Source: DASVXQ01 sp046727955
GTDB taxonomy: Bacteria; Actinomycetota; CALGFH01
Direction: 5' to 3'
DNA length: 6,640 bases
NCBI GenBank assembly: GCA_046727955.1
Contig: JBKPDO010000211.1
Location: 1-6,640 of the forward strand
Position numbers and translations under genes: made by a program. Shown here one piece after another: positions 6,062 through 6,640 of the stretch. Within the stretch, counting starts at the first letter, position 1; each line of letters starts with the position of its first letter. A model generated the notes under the pieces. The model worked only from the letters and a program-made list of their open reading frames with translations. It was not told the DNA's origin and did not search any database.

Positions 6062-6214
6062 CTGGCCTGGCTGCTGGCCGACGGCGCCCGACCGCTGGCG
6101 CTGTTCTCCGGCGGGTCGCTGCTGGTCGGCGCGGTGGCCCGCACCGACCTGATCAGCCCCGACCGCACCGAGGAGCTGGCCCGGGCCACCAGGCGGCCGC
6201 TGGAGCCGTCATGA
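6047..6214 (+). pseudogene. Fragment of an MBL-fold metallo-hydrolase
   Basis: The plus frame reads HTPGHLAWLLADGARPLALF (6047-6106) and then SGGSLLVGAVARTDLISPDR, followed by TEELARATRRPLEPS and TGA at 6212-6214. HTPGH is the metal-ligand turn of metallo-beta-lactamase-fold hydrolases. The FSGGSLLVGAVARTDL stretch is characteristic of the persulfide-dioxygenase/rhodanese-associated branch. Only about 55 residues survive of a protein that normally has well over 200. The N-terminal HxHxDH metal site is absent (that side is now the rhodanese gene, read backwards). The usual HTPGHTPEHL appears shortened to HTPGHL, and the end after ELARA departs from the family. It cannot be functional. Its stop overlaps the MFS start (ATGA), which suggests it once headed an operon with that transporter. 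Confidence 0.7.
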
Positions 6215-6640
6215 GCCGGGCAGGGACCCGCCCGCCGCGGCTGGGGATCCGGGCCAACCTGGCGCAGTTCTCGCTGCTAGTGGGGGTCAACGCCCTGGTC
6301 GGCGGGATGGTCGGCCAGGAGCGCACGGTCGTGCCCCTGCTCGCCACCCGGGTCTTCCACCTCCAGGCGTTCACCGCCGCCCTGTCGTTCATCGTGGTGT
6401 TCGGCGCCACCAAGGCACTGACCAACCTATTCGCGGGGACGCTGTCGGACCGCCTGGGACGAAAGCCGGTGCTGGTCGCTGGGTGGCTGGTGGGCCTGCC
6501 GGTGCCGCTGCTGGTGATCTGGGCGCCGTCGTGGGGGTGGGTGGTCGCCGCCAACGTGCTGCTCGGCATCAACCAGGGGCTCACCTGGTCCACCACCGTG
6601 ATCATGAAGATCGACCTGGCCGGCCCCAAGCGCCGGGGGT
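6211..6640 (+). CDS. MFS transporter, N-terminal part (runs off right edge)
   Basis: The frame stays open from ATG 6211 to the end of the window, giving 143 complete codons. Hydrophobic segments at about 17-36, 54-75, 86-105 and 108-126 match the first four membrane helices of a major facilitator permease. The loop between helices two and three carries motif A, GTLSDRLGRKPVL (76-88), with the conserved Asp and Arg residues. GQERTVVPLL (35-44) follows helix one, and NQGLTW (121-126) and VIMKIDLAGPKRRG (130-143) lie in and after helix four. The protein is expected in the cytoplasmic membrane and to be driven by a secondary gradient; the substrate cannot be told. GGAG at 6202-6205 lies five bases before the ATG. 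The start overlaps the stop of the MBL-hydrolase remnant, which indicates translational coupling in the ancestral operon. Intactness beyond the window is unknown. Confidence 0.88.
   Translation, partial: MSRAGTRPPRLGIRANLAQFSLLVGVNALVGGMVGQERTVVPLLATRVFHLQAFTAALSFIVVFGATKALTNLFAGTLSDRLGRKPVLVAGWLVGLPVPLLVIWAPSWGWVVAANVLLGINQGLTWSTTVIMKIDLAGPKRRG

Noticed and set aside
5230..6189. 319-codon minus-strand open frame
   Set aside because: It is Ser/Arg/Pro/Trp-rich, runs through the SRPBCC antisense and is out of frame with the well-supported rhodanese.
6153..6629. 158-codon minus-strand open frame at the right end
   Set aside because: It is antisense to the MFS transporter frame, which has motif A, membrane helices, a ribosome binding site and an open right end.
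1..6640. tRNA, rRNA or CRISPR array
   Set aside because: No cloverleaf-like set of stems, rRNA core sequence or regularly spaced direct repeats was seen on reading both strands.

Overview
The window is very GC-rich, with a strong G/C bias at third codon positions. Its protein families (a DUF4062/NB-ARC STAND protein, an ArsR-SRPBCC pair, and ArsR-rhodanese / MBL-hydrolase / MFS genes) fit a soil-type high-GC actinobacterium, or possibly a Chloroflexota-like lineage. No rRNA or other marker fixes the taxon. Five gene bodies look intact or run off the right edge. Much of the rest looks like insertion and rearrangement debris.

Layout. (1) Positions 1-140: the 5' end of an IS5-type transposase gene on the minus strand, running off the left edge, with the probable outer end of the element near 139. 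(2) About 142-698: no convincing intact gene. It holds a possible frame-broken minus-strand coding remnant and an unassigned stretch before the next gene. (3) 699-1199: a four-helix membrane protein of the DUF2269 type. (4) 1261-3837, minus strand, convergent with (3): an 858-residue STAND NTPase with DUF4062, NB-ARC and TPR-like regions, which is the dominant gene of the window. (5) 3838-4436: about 600 bases without a supported gene, but with two perfect inverted repeats. (6) 4437-4613, minus: a very short gene with an excellent ribosome binding site, which looks like the N-terminal part of a small conserved family. (7) 4773-5599: a translationally coupled ArsR regulator and SRPBCC (AHSA1-type) gene, possibly with a leaderless start and an ACGAA/TTCGT operator. 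(8) 5663-6061, minus: a rhodanese domain that resembles the C-terminal half of ArsR-rhodanese fusion regulators. (9) 6047-6214, plus: a fragment of about 55 residues of an MBL-fold hydrolase, abutting the rhodanese fragment head to head. (10) 6211 to the right edge: the start of an MFS transporter gene that overlaps the MBL remnant by ATGA.

How the parts relate. The ArsR-SRPBCC pair is a self-contained regulatory two-gene operon. The right end looks like a rearranged sulfur/persulfide-type cluster (ArsR-rhodanese, MBL hydrolase, MFS permease) in which the regulator has lost its DNA-binding half, the hydrolase has lost most of its sequence, and the two remnants now face each other across a short CCCGGG-rich junction. 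I see no clear new multi-gene system. The points most worth following are the 6038-6064 junction, the DUF4062-STAND protein, and the hairpin-rich spacer upstream of it.
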